Source of the DNA: Micromonospora sp. M71_S20
GTDB taxonomy: Bacteria > Actinomycetota > Actinomycetes > Mycobacteriales > Micromonosporaceae
DNA length: 64,000 nucleotides
Direction of reading: 5' to 3'
Assembly (NCBI RefSeq): GCF_003664255.1
Contig: NZ_RCCV01000003.1
Coordinates: 310,001 to 374,000 of the forward strand
Positions 25,262 through 34,682 of the stretch are shown here, piece by piece. A program made the position numbers and the translations under genes. The first letter of the stretch is position 1; each line of letters starts with the position of its first letter. The notes below the pieces were generated by a model. It worked only from the letters and a program-made list of their open reading frames with translations. It had not been told where the DNA came from and made no database searches.

Positions 25262-26686
25262 TCAGCAGTCGAAGTACATGGCGAACTCGTGCGGGGTCGG
25301 GCGCAGGCGCACCGGGTCGACCTCGTTGGCCCGCTTCCACTCGATCCAGGTCGAGATCAGGTCGGGCGTGAACACGCCACCGTCGAGCAGGTAGTCGTGG
25401 TCGGCCTCCAGCGAGTCGAGCACCGCCGACAGCGAGCCCGGCACCTGCTTGACGTCGCCCCACTCCTCCGGCGGCAGGTCGTAGAGGTCCTTGTCGATCG
25501 GCGCCGGCGGCTCGATCTTGCTCTTGATGCCGTCCAGGCCGGCCATCATCATCGCCGAGAAGGCCAGGTAGACGTTGGCCGACGGGTCCGGCACGCGGAA
25601 CTCGACGCGCTTGGCCTTCGGGTTGCTGCCGGTCACCGGGATGCGGGTGCAGGCGGAGCGGTTGCGCTGCGAGTAGACCAGGTTGACCGGCGCCTCGAAG
25701 CCCGGCACCAGCCGGCGGTACGAGTTGACCGTCGGGTTGGTGAAGGCCAGCAGCGACGGGGCGTGGTGCAGCAGGCCGCCGATGTACCAGCGGGCCATGT
25801 CCGACAGGCCGGCGTAGCCGGTCTCGTCGTAGAACAGCGGCTCGCCGTTCAGCCACAGGCTCTGGTGGGTGTGCATGCCGGAGCCGTTGTCGCCGAAGAG
25901 CGGCTTCGGCATGAACGTCGCGGTCTTGCCGTTGGCCCAGGTCTCGTTCTTCACGATGTACTTGAAGAGCTGGAGCTGGTCGGCCGCGTGCAGCAGCGTC
26001 GAGAACCGGTAGTTGATCTCGGACTGGCCGGCGGTGCCCACCTCGTGGTGCGAGCGCTCCACGGTGAATCCGCTGTCGACCAGCCGGCGCACGATGCTGT
26101 CGCGCAGGTCGGCGAGGTGGTCGACCGGCGGCACCGGGAAGTAGCCGCCCTTGTACGCGGTCTTGTAGCCGCGGTTGCCGCCCGGCTCCTCGCGGCCGGT
26201 GTTCCAGGCGCCCTCGATCGAGTCGATGTAGTAGAACGACTGGTGCGCCGAGGTCTCGTGGCGGATGGAGTCGAAGATGTAGAACTCCGCCTCCGCGCCG
26301 AAGTACGCGGTGTCGGCGATGCCGCTGGCGGCCAGGTAGGCCTCGGCCTTCTTCGCCACGTTGCGCGGGTCCCGGCTGTAGGCCTCGCGGGTGAACGGGT
26401 CGTGGATGAAGAAGTTGAGCGCGAGGGTCTTCTGCGCCCGGAAGGGGTCGATGAAGGCGGTGGCGACGTCCGGGAGCAGGAGCATGTCCGACTCGTGGAT
26501 CGCCTGGAAACCGCGGATCGACGAACCGTCGAAGGCCAGGCCCTCGGTGAAGAAGGCATCGTCGACAGACTCGACCGGCAGGTTGAAGTGCTGCATCACG
26601 CCGGGCAGGTCACAGAAACGTACGTCGACGAACTTCACGTCCTCGTTCTTGAGGTATCGCAGGAGTTCCTCGGGATTGGCGAACAC
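25262..26686 (-). CDS. glnA: Glutamine synthetase type I, adenylylatable
   Basis: The main ammonia-assimilating enzyme (Glu + NH3 + ATP to Gln), expected to form a dodecamer. It has 474 aa, the usual GSI-beta length. The sequence shows [65 protein letters not shown] and the [10 protein letters not shown] active-site loop. Tyr402 in LYDLPPEEW is the GlnE target. The GTG at 26686 has AGGAGG upstream and matches the family start (M-F-x-N). A GlnR box and a TAGCGT -10 (26728-26733) lie upstream. It is transcribed alone and ends at a clear hairpin. Confidence 0.97.
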   Translation of the reverse strand: MFANPEELLRYLKNEDVKFVDVRFCDLPGVMQHFNLPVESVDDAFFTEGLAFDGSSIRGFQAIHESDMLLLPDVATAFIDPFRAQKTLALNFFIHDPFTREAYSRDPRNVAKKAEAYLAASGIADTAYFGAEAEFYIFDSIRHETSAHQSFYYIDSIEGAWNTGREEPGGNRGYKTAYKGGYFPVPPVDHLADLRDSIVRRLVDSGFTVERSHHEVGTAGQSEINYRFSTLLHAADQLQLFKYIVKNETWANGKTATFMPKPLFGDNGSGMHTHQSLWLNGEPLFYDETGYAGLSDMARWYIGGLLHHAPSLLAFTNPTVNSYRRLVPGFEAPVNLVYSQRNRSACTRIPVTGSNPKAKRVEFRVPDPSANVYLAFSAMMMAGLDGIKSKIEPPAPIDKDLYDLPPEEWGDVKQVPGSLSAVLDSLEADHDYLLDGGVFTPDLISTWIEWKRANEVDPVRLRPTPHEFAMYFDC

Positions 26687-26743
26687 ACGTCCTCCTGGCA
26701 CGTCCACGGGTGGCTAGGCTCTTGGCGACGCTATGGCGGCGCG

Positions 26744-26781
26744 GTTGCCCGGCCATGTCTTGAGTGTTTCTGCCGTGTTAC
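26744..26781 (-). promoter_or_regulatory. GlnR operator upstream of glnA
   Basis: On the minus strand the four half-sites GTAAC, GAAAC, GACAT and GCAAC follow one another with exactly 6 nt between each. The first pair is a perfect GTNAC-N6-GAAAC GlnR box and the second pair is degenerate. It lies 58-95 nt before the glnA start and overlaps the -35 zone of the TAGCGT promoter. Confidence 0.7.
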
Positions 26782-26935
26782 GTCCCTCGCGGAGCGTCAT
26801 CCGCGCCGCTCGGGCGGGCCGGACCGTGCGACGGGACACCCCCGGCTGTGCCATTCTATTGACACTTGCTCGCTTTCGCCCCTTTTTGCTGCCCGGTTGC
26901 GGGCGACCGTCCCCGATCCGTCCGTACGCCCTGGA

Positions 26936-26941
26936 TACCCT
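26936..26941 (+). promoter_or_regulatory. -10 element TACCCT, leaderless RDD gene
   Basis: TACCCT stands 8 nt before the GTG at 26950. Confidence 0.45.
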
Positions 26942-26949
26942 TGACCGTT

Positions 26950-27351
26950 GTGACCAAGCCGCATGATCGCCCCGTACCGCCCGCGACGGATCCCGCCTTC
27001 ACCCCGCCCAGCCTGGGGCGCCGGTTCGGCGCGCTGGTGATCGACTGGGTGCTCTGCCTGCTCGTCGCCGGTGGGTTCGCCGACCCGGTCCGCGACGGAT
27101 GGGCGCCCGTGCTGGTGCTGATCGTCGAGTACGGCTTCTTCCTCGGGCTCTTCGCGCAGACGCCGGGCATGTTCATCACGAAGATCCGCTGCGTCGCCTG
27201 GGTCGACGGCGGTCGCATCGGGGTGGCCCGGGCCCTGCTGCGCGGCCTGCTGCTCGCCCTGGTCGTCCCGGCCCTGCTGATGGACGGCCACCGTCGCGGC
27301 CTGCACGACCGGCTGGCGGGCTCCGTCGTCACCGACGCCCCCCGCCCCTGA
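26950..27351 (+). CDS. RDD-family membrane protein
   Basis: A 133-aa protein with three predicted membrane helices. The diagnostic arginine and aspartates are in LGRRFGALVIDWVLCLL (helix 1) and near the end, DGHRRGLHDRLAGSVVTDAPRP. QTPGMFITKIRCV is the loop common to the family. RDD proteins are small membrane proteins, some linked to ion exchange. In actinomycetes a member sits between glnA and the DUF4191 gene, as here. The GTG start is consistent with leaderless expression. It converges on the DUF4191 gene and shares a hairpin with it. Confidence 0.85.
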   Translation: MTKPHDRPVPPATDPAFTPPSLGRRFGALVIDWVLCLLVAGGFADPVRDGWAPVLVLIVEYGFFLGLFAQTPGMFITKIRCVAWVDGGRIGVARALLRGLLLALVVPALLMDGHRRGLHDRLAGSVVTDAPRP

Positions 27352-27359
27352 CAGACGGC

Positions 27360-27392
27360 AAGAGCCGGGCCCTTCGCACGGGCCCGGCTCTT
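27360..27392. terminator. Bidirectional terminator
   Basis: A 13-bp perfect stem (AAGAGCCGGGCCC) with a 7-nt loop lies between the convergent RDD and DUF4191 genes. A/T pairs at the base serve both strands. Confidence 0.8.
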
Positions 27393-27409
27393 CGCGTACG
27401 CGTCGGGGG

Positions 27410-28099
27410 TCAGCGACCGCGCGTCTGGCGGAACGCGCCCCGCGCGGGTCGCATGTTCTTCGGGATCGCGCCCTTGGGCATCTGCGGGCGGGCGGTGAGC
27501 GCCTTGAGCCGCTTGTCCAGCGAGTTGACGTCCTTGCCGCTGAGGTTGCGCGGCAGCCGCATCAGCGTCATCCGCAGCTTGCGGATCGGCAGCTCGCCCT
27601 CCTCCTGGCCGATGACGTAGTCGAAGAGCGGGGCGGAGCCGATCACCTTCGCCAGCCGCCGCTTCTCCTGGCCGAGCAGCCCGCGCACCCGCTGCGGGTT
27701 GCCCTCGGCCAGCAGGATCACGCCGGGCCGGCCGATGACCAGGTGGACCATGTCCATCTGCGTGGTGGAGCTGACCGCCGGGGTGACCCGCCAGTCGCCC
27801 CGCATGCTCTCCATGATCTGGGCCGCCGCGCCGGGCTGCCCCTCGGCGGCGTTCATCATCGCCTTGTTGGACCGCAGGTTGAGCACGATCAGCAGGCAGA
27901 GCAGGGCGAACAGGATGCCCAGCGGCAGCCATAGCCAGCCCCAGATCAGGACCGCGACCACGGTGAGCGCGAGCGGGATCAGCACCGCGGCGGCGGCCAA
28001 CGGCGCGAACCACCGGTCCTGCTTGGCGGTGAACTTGAACACCATCCCGATCTGCTTCAGCCGCTGGCCGAACGAGACCTTCTCCTGGGGCTTTGCCAT
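27410..28099 (-). CDS. DUF4191 membrane protein
   Basis: A 229-aa conserved actinobacterial protein. A basic N-terminus (KPQEKVSFGQRLKQIGMVFKFTAKQD) precedes two adjacent membrane helices (about 32-75). A cytoplasmic domain follows with VVSS-type strands, VIGRPGVILLAEGNPQRVRGLLGQEKRRLAKV and a very basic tail. The function is unknown. The gene is a steady neighbour of glnA and lipA in actinomycetes. The ATG is 7 nt from TAGACT, giving a leaderless transcript. Confidence 0.85.
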   Translation of the reverse strand: MAKPQEKVSFGQRLKQIGMVFKFTAKQDRWFAPLAAAAVLIPLALTVVAVLIWGWLWLPLGILFALLCLLIVLNLRSNKAMMNAAEGQPGAAAQIMESMRGDWRVTPAVSSTTQMDMVHLVIGRPGVILLAEGNPQRVRGLLGQEKRRLAKVIGSAPLFDYVIGQEEGELPIRKLRMTLMRLPRNLSGKDVNSLDKRLKALTARPQMPKGAIPKNMRPARGAFRQTRGR

Positions 28100-28106
28100 G
28101 CCGCAG

Positions 28107-28112
28107 AGTCTA
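28107..28112 (-). promoter_or_regulatory. -10 element TAGACT, leaderless DUF4191 gene
   Basis: TAGACT lies 7 nt before the ATG at 28099. Confidence 0.5.
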
Positions 28113-28294
28113 GTGGTCGCCGCACGTCGCGTTGTCCGCGGCCGGGCTGAGTACCTTACGCCGCCGTACCGCCGACGAGGGGCGGGAGTAAGGAGGGCAG
28201 GCGGGCGAAGATCGGGCGGCGGACCCATGCCCCCGGGGCGCCTTCGCGCGCAGAGTCGGAGTCGACAGCCGAAGACGACCGCAGGGAGCCCCAC

Positions 28295-28465
28295 ATGTTC
28301 GGCAACGACGCAGACTTCATCCTCTCGATCCACCGTACGCACGCCGCCGAGCTGCACGCCGAGGCCGCGGTCGACCGGCTCGCCCGGGCCCTGCCGCGCC
28401 GCACCACGCGCGACTGGCTCAGTCGGCGGCATCACCCGGGACGCGCCGGCGACGCGCGTCGGTGA
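28295..28465 (+). CDS. Small hypothetical protein, 56 aa
   Basis: A short open frame reads MFGNDADFILSIHRTHAAEL and continues with HAEAAVDRLARALPRRTTRDWL to TGA. It has a GCAGGGAG ribosome site 9 nt upstream. The protein is a single basic helix with several His residues. I recall similar short frames starting with a F-x-x-D-x-x-F motif in actinomycetes but cannot assign a function. It is the only plausible gene in the 560 nt between the DUF4191 and LAL genes. Confidence 0.55.
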   Translation: MFGNDADFILSIHRTHAAELHAEAAVDRLARALPRRTTRDWLSRRHHPGRAGDARR

Positions 28466-28509
28466 GCGGCCCCGCGCCCCCGGCGGTCGCCACCGACCCG
28501 CCGGGGGCC

Positions 28510-28558
28510 GACGGCGTGCGGGCCGGCCGTGGACGGGACGACGGCGTGCGGGCCGGCC
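28510..28558. repeat. Direct repeat of 19 bp
   Basis: The 19-nt sequence from 28510 (GACGGCGTGCGGGCCGGCC) recurs exactly at 28540-28558. Nothing else is seen in this 195-nt gap. Confidence 0.7.
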
Positions 28559-28660
28559 AGCGACAGGCCCGAGCGTGCCGATCACCCGCCCCGCGCCCCG
28601 CGCCAGGTGCGCTCCGCTGACCGCCCGGTCAGCGGAGCCGGCGGCGGCGAGGGCCGTGGC

Positions 28661-31570
28661 ATGCTCGGAGCCGTGACCGTACGCGCCGCCAGCACCGTCC
28701 TCGTGGGCCGTCAGCGGGAGATCGCGGCCCTGCGCGACGCCCTGGGCCGGGCCCGCGCCGGGGAACCGACCACGGTCCTGGTCGGCGGCGAGGCCGGGGT
28801 GGGCAAGACCCGGCTGCTGGAGGAGTTCGGCCGGTCGGCCACCGAGGCCGGGGCGCGGCTGCTGGTCGGCCAGTGCCTCGAACTCGGCGAGGCCGGGCTG
28901 CCCTTCGCGCCGTTCGCCGCCGCGCTGCGGGCGGTGCTGCGCCGCGACGGCCCCGGCGTCTTCGACGGGTACGAGGCCGAGTTCGCCCGCCTCCTGCCGG
29001 AGCTCGCCCGGGGGTCGGCCGGCGTCGCCGCGCCCGCCGTCGCACTCGTCCCGGACGCTCCGCGCGGTTACCTGTTCGACCTGGTCGCCGAGCTGTTCCA
29101 GCGGCTCGCCGCCGGGCAGCCCCTGGTGCTGGTGATCGAGGACCTGCACTGGGCCGACCGGTCCACCCGCGACCTGATCGCCTTCCTCGTGCGCGCCGCC
29201 CGCCCCGCCCGGCTGCTGCTGGTCTGCACCTACCGCACCGACGAGCTGCACCGTGGTCACCCGCTGCGGCCCTTCCTCGCCGAGCTGGACCGGGCCCGTG
29301 GTGTCGAGCGGATCGAGCTGGGCCGCCTCGACCGGGACGGCACCGGGGCGATCCTCGCGGACCTGCTCGGCGTCGAGCCGCTCGCCCGCGCGGTCGACGA
29401 CATCCACCAGCGCACCCAGGGCAACCCGTTCTTCATCGAGGAGCTGGCCGCGGCCGGCGGCCCGGTCGGCTGCGGCACCCTGCCCGAGACACTGCGCGAC
29501 CTGCTGCTGGCCCGGGTGGACCGGCTGCCCGACGCCGCCCAGCGGGTGCTGCGGATGGCCGCCGCCGGGGGCACCCGGTTCGCCCACCAACTGCTCGCCG
29601 AGGTCGCCGGGCTGCCCGAGCCGGAGCTGGAGGACGCGCTGCGCGCCGCCGTCGCCGCCCAGCTCGTGGTGGCCGACCCGGAGGGCGACTACGAGTTCCG
29701 GCACGCGCTGGTCCGCGAGGCCGTCCACGACGAGCTGCTGCCCGGCGAGCACGCCCGGCTGCACGCCCGCTGGGCGGCGGCCATCGAAGCCCAGCCGCAC
29801 CTGGTCGCCGCCGGCCGTGCCCCCGCCGAGACGGCCCACCACTGGTACGCCGCGCACGACCACCCCCGGGCCCTGGTGACCGCCCGCACCGCGGCGCGCG
29901 CCGCCGCCGACCGGTACGCGTACGCGGAGCAGAGCCGGCTGCTGGAACGGGTGCTGGAGCTGTGGGAGCTGGTGTCCGACGCGGCCGACCGGCTCGACAT
30001 GGACCACCTCGCGGTGCTGGAGGAGACCATCGCCGCCGCCACCACCGCCGGTGACTACCAGCGCGCGCTCACCCTCACCCGGGCCGCCCTCGCCGAGGTG
30101 GACGTCGAGACGGAGCCGCTGCGCGCCGCGCGGCTGCTGGACCGGCGCGGCCGGATGCTCGCCATGCTCGGCAAGAGCGACGGCGCGGCCGAGCTGCGGG
30201 AGGCGTACCGGCTGTCCAGCGGGGCGCCGGACGGGCCGGAACGGGTCCGGCTGCTCGCCGACATCGCGGCGCAGCTGTTCCGGCTCGACCCCGAGCAGGC
30301 CGGGACGCTCGCGGCGGAGGCGGCGCAGGCGGTGGACGCGCTCGGCGACGACCTGGAACTGCTGCCGACCCGGATCGCCATCCTCTGCCGTACCGAGCCG
30401 TCACCCGAGCGCCGCCTGGCCGGGCTGCGCCTGGCCGAGGACCGGGCCCGCGCCGCCGGCTCGGCGCCGGCGTTGGTGAGCGCGCTGGTCCACCTCTCCG
30501 ACGTGCTGTTCGAGCTGGGCCGGTACGCCGAGTCGGCCGACGCGGCCGCCGCCGGGGCGACCGAGGCGCGCCGGGTCGGCGTCAGCCGCTCCACCGGCGC
30601 GTACCTGCTGTCGAACCAGGCCGAGGCGCTGATCGCCCTGGGCCGCTGGGACGAGGCCGACGCCGCCTGCGCGGAGGCGGCCCGGATCGACCTGCCGGGC
30701 GTGTCCGGCCTGCACTGGCTCCAGCTCCGCGCGGGGCTGCGGCTGGCCCGGGCCCACCCCACCGCCGAGGAACTGGTGGACCGTGCCCTGGCCTTCCTGG
30801 CCCGGCCCTACCTGTGGCCGAACCACCGGCTGCCGCTGCGGGAGCTGCGGATCGAGGCGGCGCTGGCGGCCGACGACCCGGCCGGCGCGGTACGCGCGGC
30901 ACACGCCGCGCTGGCCGACGAGCGCCTGCCGCAGCTTCCCCGGGAGGGCTGGCCGGTGCTCAGCGCCGTCGCCCGGACCGCCGAGCGGACCGGGGACGCC
31001 GAACTGGCCGGCGCGGTGTCCGCACTCGCCGCCGGCCTGCCGGCCCGCCACCCGGCCGAGCGGGCGCACGCCGCCCAGGTGGCGGCCCTCCTGGCCGTCG
31101 GCGGCGAAGCACTTGCGGCGTGGCGTACGGCGGTCGCCGCGTGGCGCACCGACGGGCAGCCGTACCCCCTCGGGCGGGCGCTGCTGTCGCTCGCCGAGTC
31201 GGCGGCCGCGGCGGGGGAGCGGGACGAGGTGGCGGCGGCGGTCGCCGAGGCCGCCGCGATCGCCGACGGGCTGGGCGCGGCACCGCTCGCGGCGCAGGCC
31301 GCCACCCTGGCCCGCCGGGTCGGCCTGCGCGGGGCGACCCGGGGGCGTCCCGGCGCGGACCGGCTCACCCTGCGCGAGCGGGAGGTGCTGCGGCTGGTCG
31401 CCGAGGGCCACAGCAACAGCCGCATCGCCGAGCGGCTCTTCATCTCGCCGAAGACGGCCAGCGTGCACGTCTCCCGGATCATCGCCAAGCTCGACGTGAG
31501 CAACCGCGTCGAGGCCGCCGCGTTGGCCCACCGCCTCGGCCTGCTCGGCGAGCCCACCACGCCCCGCTGA
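28661..31570 (+). CDS. LAL-type LuxR regulator with ATPase domain
   Basis: A 969-aa large ATP-binding LuxR (LAL/MalT-like STAND) transcription factor. An AAA domain has Walker A GGEAGVGKT (42-50) and Walker B LVIEDLHWAD (about 156-166). A winged-helix segment and a long TPR-like helical middle part (about 430-880) follow. The protein ends with a LuxR helix-turn-helix (LTLREREVLRLVAEGHSNSRIAERLFISPKTASVHVSRI). Such proteins are ligand-responsive activators of sugar or secondary-metabolite genes. The ATG at 28661 has a GAGGG site 7 nt upstream. The in-frame GTG at 28673 is an alternative. The immediate neighbours do not reveal a target. Confidence 0.9.
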   Translation: MLGAVTVRAASTVLVGRQREIAALRDALGRARAGEPTTVLVGGEAGVGKTRLLEEFGRSATEAGARLLVGQCLELGEAGLPFAPFAAALRAVLRRDGPGVFDGYEAEFARLLPELARGSAGVAAPAVALVPDAPRGYLFDLVAELFQRLAAGQPLVLVIEDLHWADRSTRDLIAFLVRAARPARLLLVCTYRTDELHRGHPLRPFLAELDRARGVERIELGRLDRDGTGAILADLLGVEPLARAVDDIHQRTQGNPFFIEELAAAGGPVGCGTLPETLRDLLLARVDRLPDAAQRVLRMAAAGGTRFAHQLLAEVAGLPEPELEDALRAAVAAQLVVADPEGDYEFRHALVREAVHDELLPGEHARLHARWAAAIEAQPHLVAAGRAPAETAHHWYAAHDHPRALVTARTAARAAADRYAYAEQSRLLERVLELWELVSDAADRLDMDHLAVLEETIAAATTAGDYQRALTLTRAALAEVDVETEPLRAARLLDRRGRMLAMLGKSDGAAELREAYRLSSGAPDGPERVRLLADIAAQLFRLDPEQAGTLAAEAAQAVDALGDDLELLPTRIAILCRTEPSPERRLAGLRLAEDRARAAGSAPALVSALVHLSDVLFELGRYAESADAAAAGATEARRVGVSRSTGAYLLSNQAEALIALGRWDEADAACAEAARIDLPGVSGLHWLQLRAGLRLARAHPTAEELVDRALAFLARPYLWPNHRLPLRELRIEAALAADDPAGAVRAAHAALADERLPQLPREGWPVLSAVARTAERTGDAELAGAVSALAAGLPARHPAERAHAAQVAALLAVGGEALAAWRTAVAAWRTDGQPYPLGRALLSLAESAAAAGERDEVAAAVAEAAAIADGLGAAPLAAQAATLARRVGLRGATRGRPGADRLTLREREVLRLVAEGHSNSRIAERLFISPKTASVHVSRIIAKLDVSNRVEAAALAHRLGLLGEPTTPR

Positions 31571-31642
31571 TCCTGTCCCCCGGCGGGTGCCAGTCGAGGG
31601 CGACCGGCCCGGTGGGGCGTGGGACCAGGGCGAAGGAGCCGG

Positions 31643-33484
31643 TCAGGGGCGGGGCAGGTAGATCCGCCAGCCCGGGACGGTGACCAGGTCGAGCGCCGCC
31701 GGGTCGGCGCGCCGGCGCTCGTCCAGGTGGGCCGCCAGCGGTGAACCGGCCGGCGCGACCCAGCCCGGCGCCGCCGACTGCCGCACCGCCCGGCGGTACG
31801 GCAGGTACCGGTCGTGTCCCGGGCGCAGGTCGTCGTCGACGACCGCGCAGAGCACGTCCTCGCGGGTGGCGAAGGTGAGCCGGTTGCAGGTCCAGTAGCC
31901 GCCGTACACGTGCCGGACGCCCCGCTGGCGCAGCGCGGCGACCAGTTCGGCGTGCCGGGCCTCGGCGGCGCGGGCGGTCGGCGCGGCGTCGACCGCGCCG
32001 GCGGTGGCCACGGCGGCGGTGCCCAGCGTGGCCGCGAGCAACACGGCCGCCGCGATGCCCGGCATGCCCCGCCACCGCGCTCCGGCCCCGGCGCCACCGC
32101 GTGTCCGGACGCTGTCCGCCCCGGCAATTCCTGCCCCGGCAATGCCTGCCCCGGCCGTGCCCGTTTCGGCCAGGCCTGGCCCCGCCGTGTCCGTGCCGGC
32201 CGTGACCGTGCCGGCCGTGTCCGTGCCGGCCGTGTCCGTGCCGGTCGTGTCCGTGCCGGCCGTGCGCGGTCGGAGTGCGCGGCGGGCGGCCGACCAGAGC
32301 GGCCAGAGCAGGGCCGGAACGGAGATGAGCAGGCAGGACAGGTACCGGGAGCTTTCCACCGGGGTGCGGCCGGCGGCGCTGCTGACGGTGTAGACGGCGA
32401 GCGTCGCGACGGCGGCGGCCACCAGGGCGAGCCGGACCGCCCCGCCCACCGGGGCCGTCGCCACGATGGATCTTGGACAGTTGTCGTCGGCCCTGAACGG
32501 TAACTGTCCAAGATCCCCGACGGGTGGGCGCAACGCGCGCCAGGCCGAGAGGGCGGCCGCGAACAGCAGCAGCGGGAGGGCGACCGCCCACCACAACTGG
32601 CCGGGCGTGCAGTGGCTCGGGGAGCAGAAACCCATGCCCAGGGGCGGGCCGAGCACCAGCCCTCCGTGCAGCCGGTCCGTCCAGCCGGCGGGCTGCCCGG
32701 AGCCTCCGGCGGCGAGCACCGCCGCGATCGGGTTGCGCCCCGCCGCCAGGCTGTGCGCCAGCAACGGCCCGGCCCCGACGAGCGCGGCGGCACCGAGCAG
32801 CGCACCGGCCCGGCCGCGCAGCTCCCGCCGGCCGTACGCGAGAAGCACCGCGCCGGTCGCCGCCACGTACGGCAGCACCAGCGGGTCCACCCAGACCATC
32901 AGCCCGGCCAGGAAGCCCCACGCCGCCCAGCGCGGCAGTCGGCGCCCCGGCCGGCCGGCCGCCAGGTCGTACGCCAGCACGGCGAGCGCCACCCCGGCCG
33001 CGTTCATCTCCGGGTACCCGCCTCCGGCGATGAGCTGGTTCTTCACCACCCGGTCCGAGCCCAGCGCCAGCAGCGCCACGACGAGCAGGGCGAACCAGTG
33101 GTCCCCGGTCAGCCGCAGCGTCAGCCGCCAGGCGAGCACGACGAAGACCGCGTACAGGGCGAGGGTGGGCAGGCGCAGCCCGAGCGTCGACGGGCCGACC
33201 AGCGCGAACACCGGTGCGGCCAGGTACGCCTCCAGCGTGCCCATGTAATTCTGGCCGTAGAACCAGACGGGGAACTCCCGCCCCTGGGCGATGTGCAGCG
33301 CGGCCAGCCCCATGGTGGCCTCGTCGCTGTTGGTCGGCGGCGCGTCGTGCAGCAGCAGGCCGAGGCGGTAGCCGGTCCCGGCCACGACGGCGAGCACGGC
33401 GAGGACCGTCGGCAGTACGGGTCGCCGGTCGGGCGGGAGCGCGGGACGCGCGGCGCGCCACCGCTGGCGTACGCCGACGGTCAT
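31643..33484 (-). CDS. Membrane glycosyltransferase (GT-C/ArnT-like) with two sequence insertions
   Basis: A 613-aa protein. After helix 1 the loop DAPPTNSDEATMGLAALHI carries the acidic pair typical of GT-C enzymes that use polyprenyl-linked sugars. FYGQNYMGTLEAYLAAP and SPSHCTPGQLWW follow. About ten helices are seen. Two insertions stand out. A palindromic DNA element at 32468-32516 is read through as GDLGQLPFRADDNCPRSI. A 15-bp minisatellite at 32112-32266 encodes about ten pentapeptides of the TAGTD type in a loop after helix 10. Both keep the frame open, so the protein may still be functional. Donor and acceptor are unknown. Confidence 0.7.
   Translation of the reverse strand: MTVGVRQRWRAARPALPPDRRPVLPTVLAVLAVVAGTGYRLGLLLHDAPPTNSDEATMGLAALHIAQGREFPVWFYGQNYMGTLEAYLAAPVFALVGPSTLGLRLPTLALYAVFVVLAWRLTLRLTGDHWFALLVVALLALGSDRVVKNQLIAGGGYPEMNAAGVALAVLAYDLAAGRPGRRLPRWAAWGFLAGLMVWVDPLVLPYVAATGAVLLAYGRRELRGRAGALLGAAALVGAGPLLAHSLAAGRNPIAAVLAAGGSGQPAGWTDRLHGGLVLGPPLGMGFCSPSHCTPGQLWWAVALPLLLFAAALSAWRALRPPVGDLGQLPFRADDNCPRSIVATAPVGGAVRLALVAAAVATLAVYTVSSAAGRTPVESSRYLSCLLISVPALLWPLWSAARRALRPRTAGTDTTGTDTAGTDTAGTVTAGTDTAGPGLAETGTAGAGIAGAGIAGADSVRTRGGAGAGARWRGMPGIAAAVLLAATLGTAAVATAGAVDAAPTARAAEARHAELVAALRQRGVRHVYGGYWTCNRLTFATREDVLCAVVDDDLRPGHDRYLPYRRAVRQSAAPGWVAPAGSPLAAHLDERRRADPAALDLVTVPGWRIYLPRP
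32112..32266. repeat. 15-bp minisatellite inside a coding sequence
   Basis: Units of GTCCGTGCCGGCCGT repeat about ten times with increasing drift toward the low-coordinate end. On the minus strand each unit encodes a pentapeptide such as TAGTD, TTGTD or IAGAG. Confidence 0.8.
32468..32516. repeat. Palindromic element within a gene, GATCTTGG type
   Basis: Perfect 15-bp inverted arms (GGATCTTGGACAGTT at 32468-32482 and its complement at 32502-32516) enclose 19 nt. The insert interrupts, but does not break, the 613-aa membrane glycosyltransferase gene. It shares GATCTTGG and CCAAGATC ends with the element at 79-126. Confidence 0.8.
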
Positions 33485-33548
33485 CAGCCGATCATGGCAG
33501 TTGACCGCCGGCCCGTGGCCGAACGACCCCGGCGCGTCGCCGGGTGGA

Positions 33549-34541
33549 TCAGCCGGCGGTGACCGGAAGGCCCTCGCGGGCCTCCAGCGCCTGCCGGTAG
33601 AGCCGTCCGGCCCGGTACGACGAGCGCACCAGCGGCCCGCTCATCACGCCCGCGAAGCCGATCTCCTCGGCCTCCTCGCGCAGCTCGACGAACTCCTCCG
33701 GCTTGACCCAGCGGGTGACGGGGTGGTGCCGGGGGGTGGGGCGCAGGTACTGCGTGATGGTGATCAGCTCGCACCCGGCGTCGTGCAGGTCGCGCAGCGC
33801 CTGGGAGATCTCGGCGCGCTCCTCGCCCATGCCCAGGATCAGGTTGGACTTGGTGACCAGCCCGTCGGCGCGGGCCTGCCGGATCACGTCCAGCGACCGC
33901 TCGTAGCGGAAGGCCGGCCGGATCCGCTTGAAGATCCGCGGCACGGTCTCGACGTTGTGGGCGAGCACCTCCGGCCGGGCGCCGAAGACCTCGGCGAGCT
34001 GCTCGGGGACCGCGTTGAAGTCGGGGATCAGCAGTTCGACGCCGCAGCCGGGCTGGAGGGCGTGGATCTGCCGGACGGTCTCGGCGTAGAGCCAGGCGCC
34101 ACCGTCGGGCAGGTCGTCGCGGGCCACCCCGGTGATGGTCGCGTAGCGCAGGCCCATCGCGACCACCGACTCGGCGACCCGGCGCGGCTCGTCGGCGTCG
34201 AACTCGGCCGGCTTGCCGGTGTCGATCTGGCAGAAGTCGCAGCGCCGGGTGCACTGGTCGCCGCCGATGAGGAAGGTGGCCTCCCGGTCCTCCCAGCACT
34301 CGTAGATGTTGGGGCAGCCGGCCTCCTGGCAGACGGTGTGCAGCCCCTCGCGCGAGACGAGCCCGCGCAGCTGGGTGTACTCCGGCCCCATCTTGGCCTT
34401 GACCTTGATCCACGGCGGTTTGCGCTCGATCGGCGTCTCGGCGTTGCGCGCCTCGATCCGCAGGAGACGCCGCCCCTCGGGGGCGGGCGTCGTCGTGCGC
34501 GCTGCCTGGCCGGTCGTCGGCGCGGAGTGCTCGATCGTCAC
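33549..34541 (-). CDS. lipA: Lipoyl synthase
   Basis: A radical-SAM enzyme of 330 aa that inserts two sulfurs into octanoyl-E2/GcvH. The auxiliary cluster cysteines are in [12 protein letters not shown], and the radical-SAM cluster is C-TRR-C-DF-C. The C-terminal RSSYRAG supplies the conserved Ser ligand. Family length is normal. The GTG at 34541 lies 7 nt from TAGGCT, implying a leaderless message. lipB is 3 kb away, separated by the aspS gene and a VOC gene. The lipoylated partners (E2, E3 and GcvT) occur further along the window. Confidence 0.97.
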   Translation of the reverse strand: MTIEHSAPTTGQAARTTTPAPEGRRLLRIEARNAETPIERKPPWIKVKAKMGPEYTQLRGLVSREGLHTVCQEAGCPNIYECWEDREATFLIGGDQCTRRCDFCQIDTGKPAEFDADEPRRVAESVVAMGLRYATITGVARDDLPDGGAWLYAETVRQIHALQPGCGVELLIPDFNAVPEQLAEVFGARPEVLAHNVETVPRIFKRIRPAFRYERSLDVIRQARADGLVTKSNLILGMGEERAEISQALRDLHDAGCELITITQYLRPTPRHHPVTRWVKPEEFVELREEAEEIGFAGVMSGPLVRSSYRAGRLYRQALEAREGLPVTAG

Positions 34542-34548
34542 AAAACCG

Positions 34549-34554
34549 AGCCTA
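34549..34554 (-). promoter_or_regulatory. -10 element TAGGCT, leaderless lipA
   Basis: TAGGCT lies 7 nt before the lipA GTG. The same hexamer and spacing precede lipB. Confidence 0.55.
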
Positions 34555-34682
34555 CGCCCGACGGCCGCCGTCGATGTAGCGCGGGCGACCGGCGTCACCC
34601 CACCAGTCTTGTGACGCCGGACACCGAGGCCGGGAAAACCCCGTCACAGGAGCCTGGTGGGGCTGCTAGCGTGCCGGGCAGA

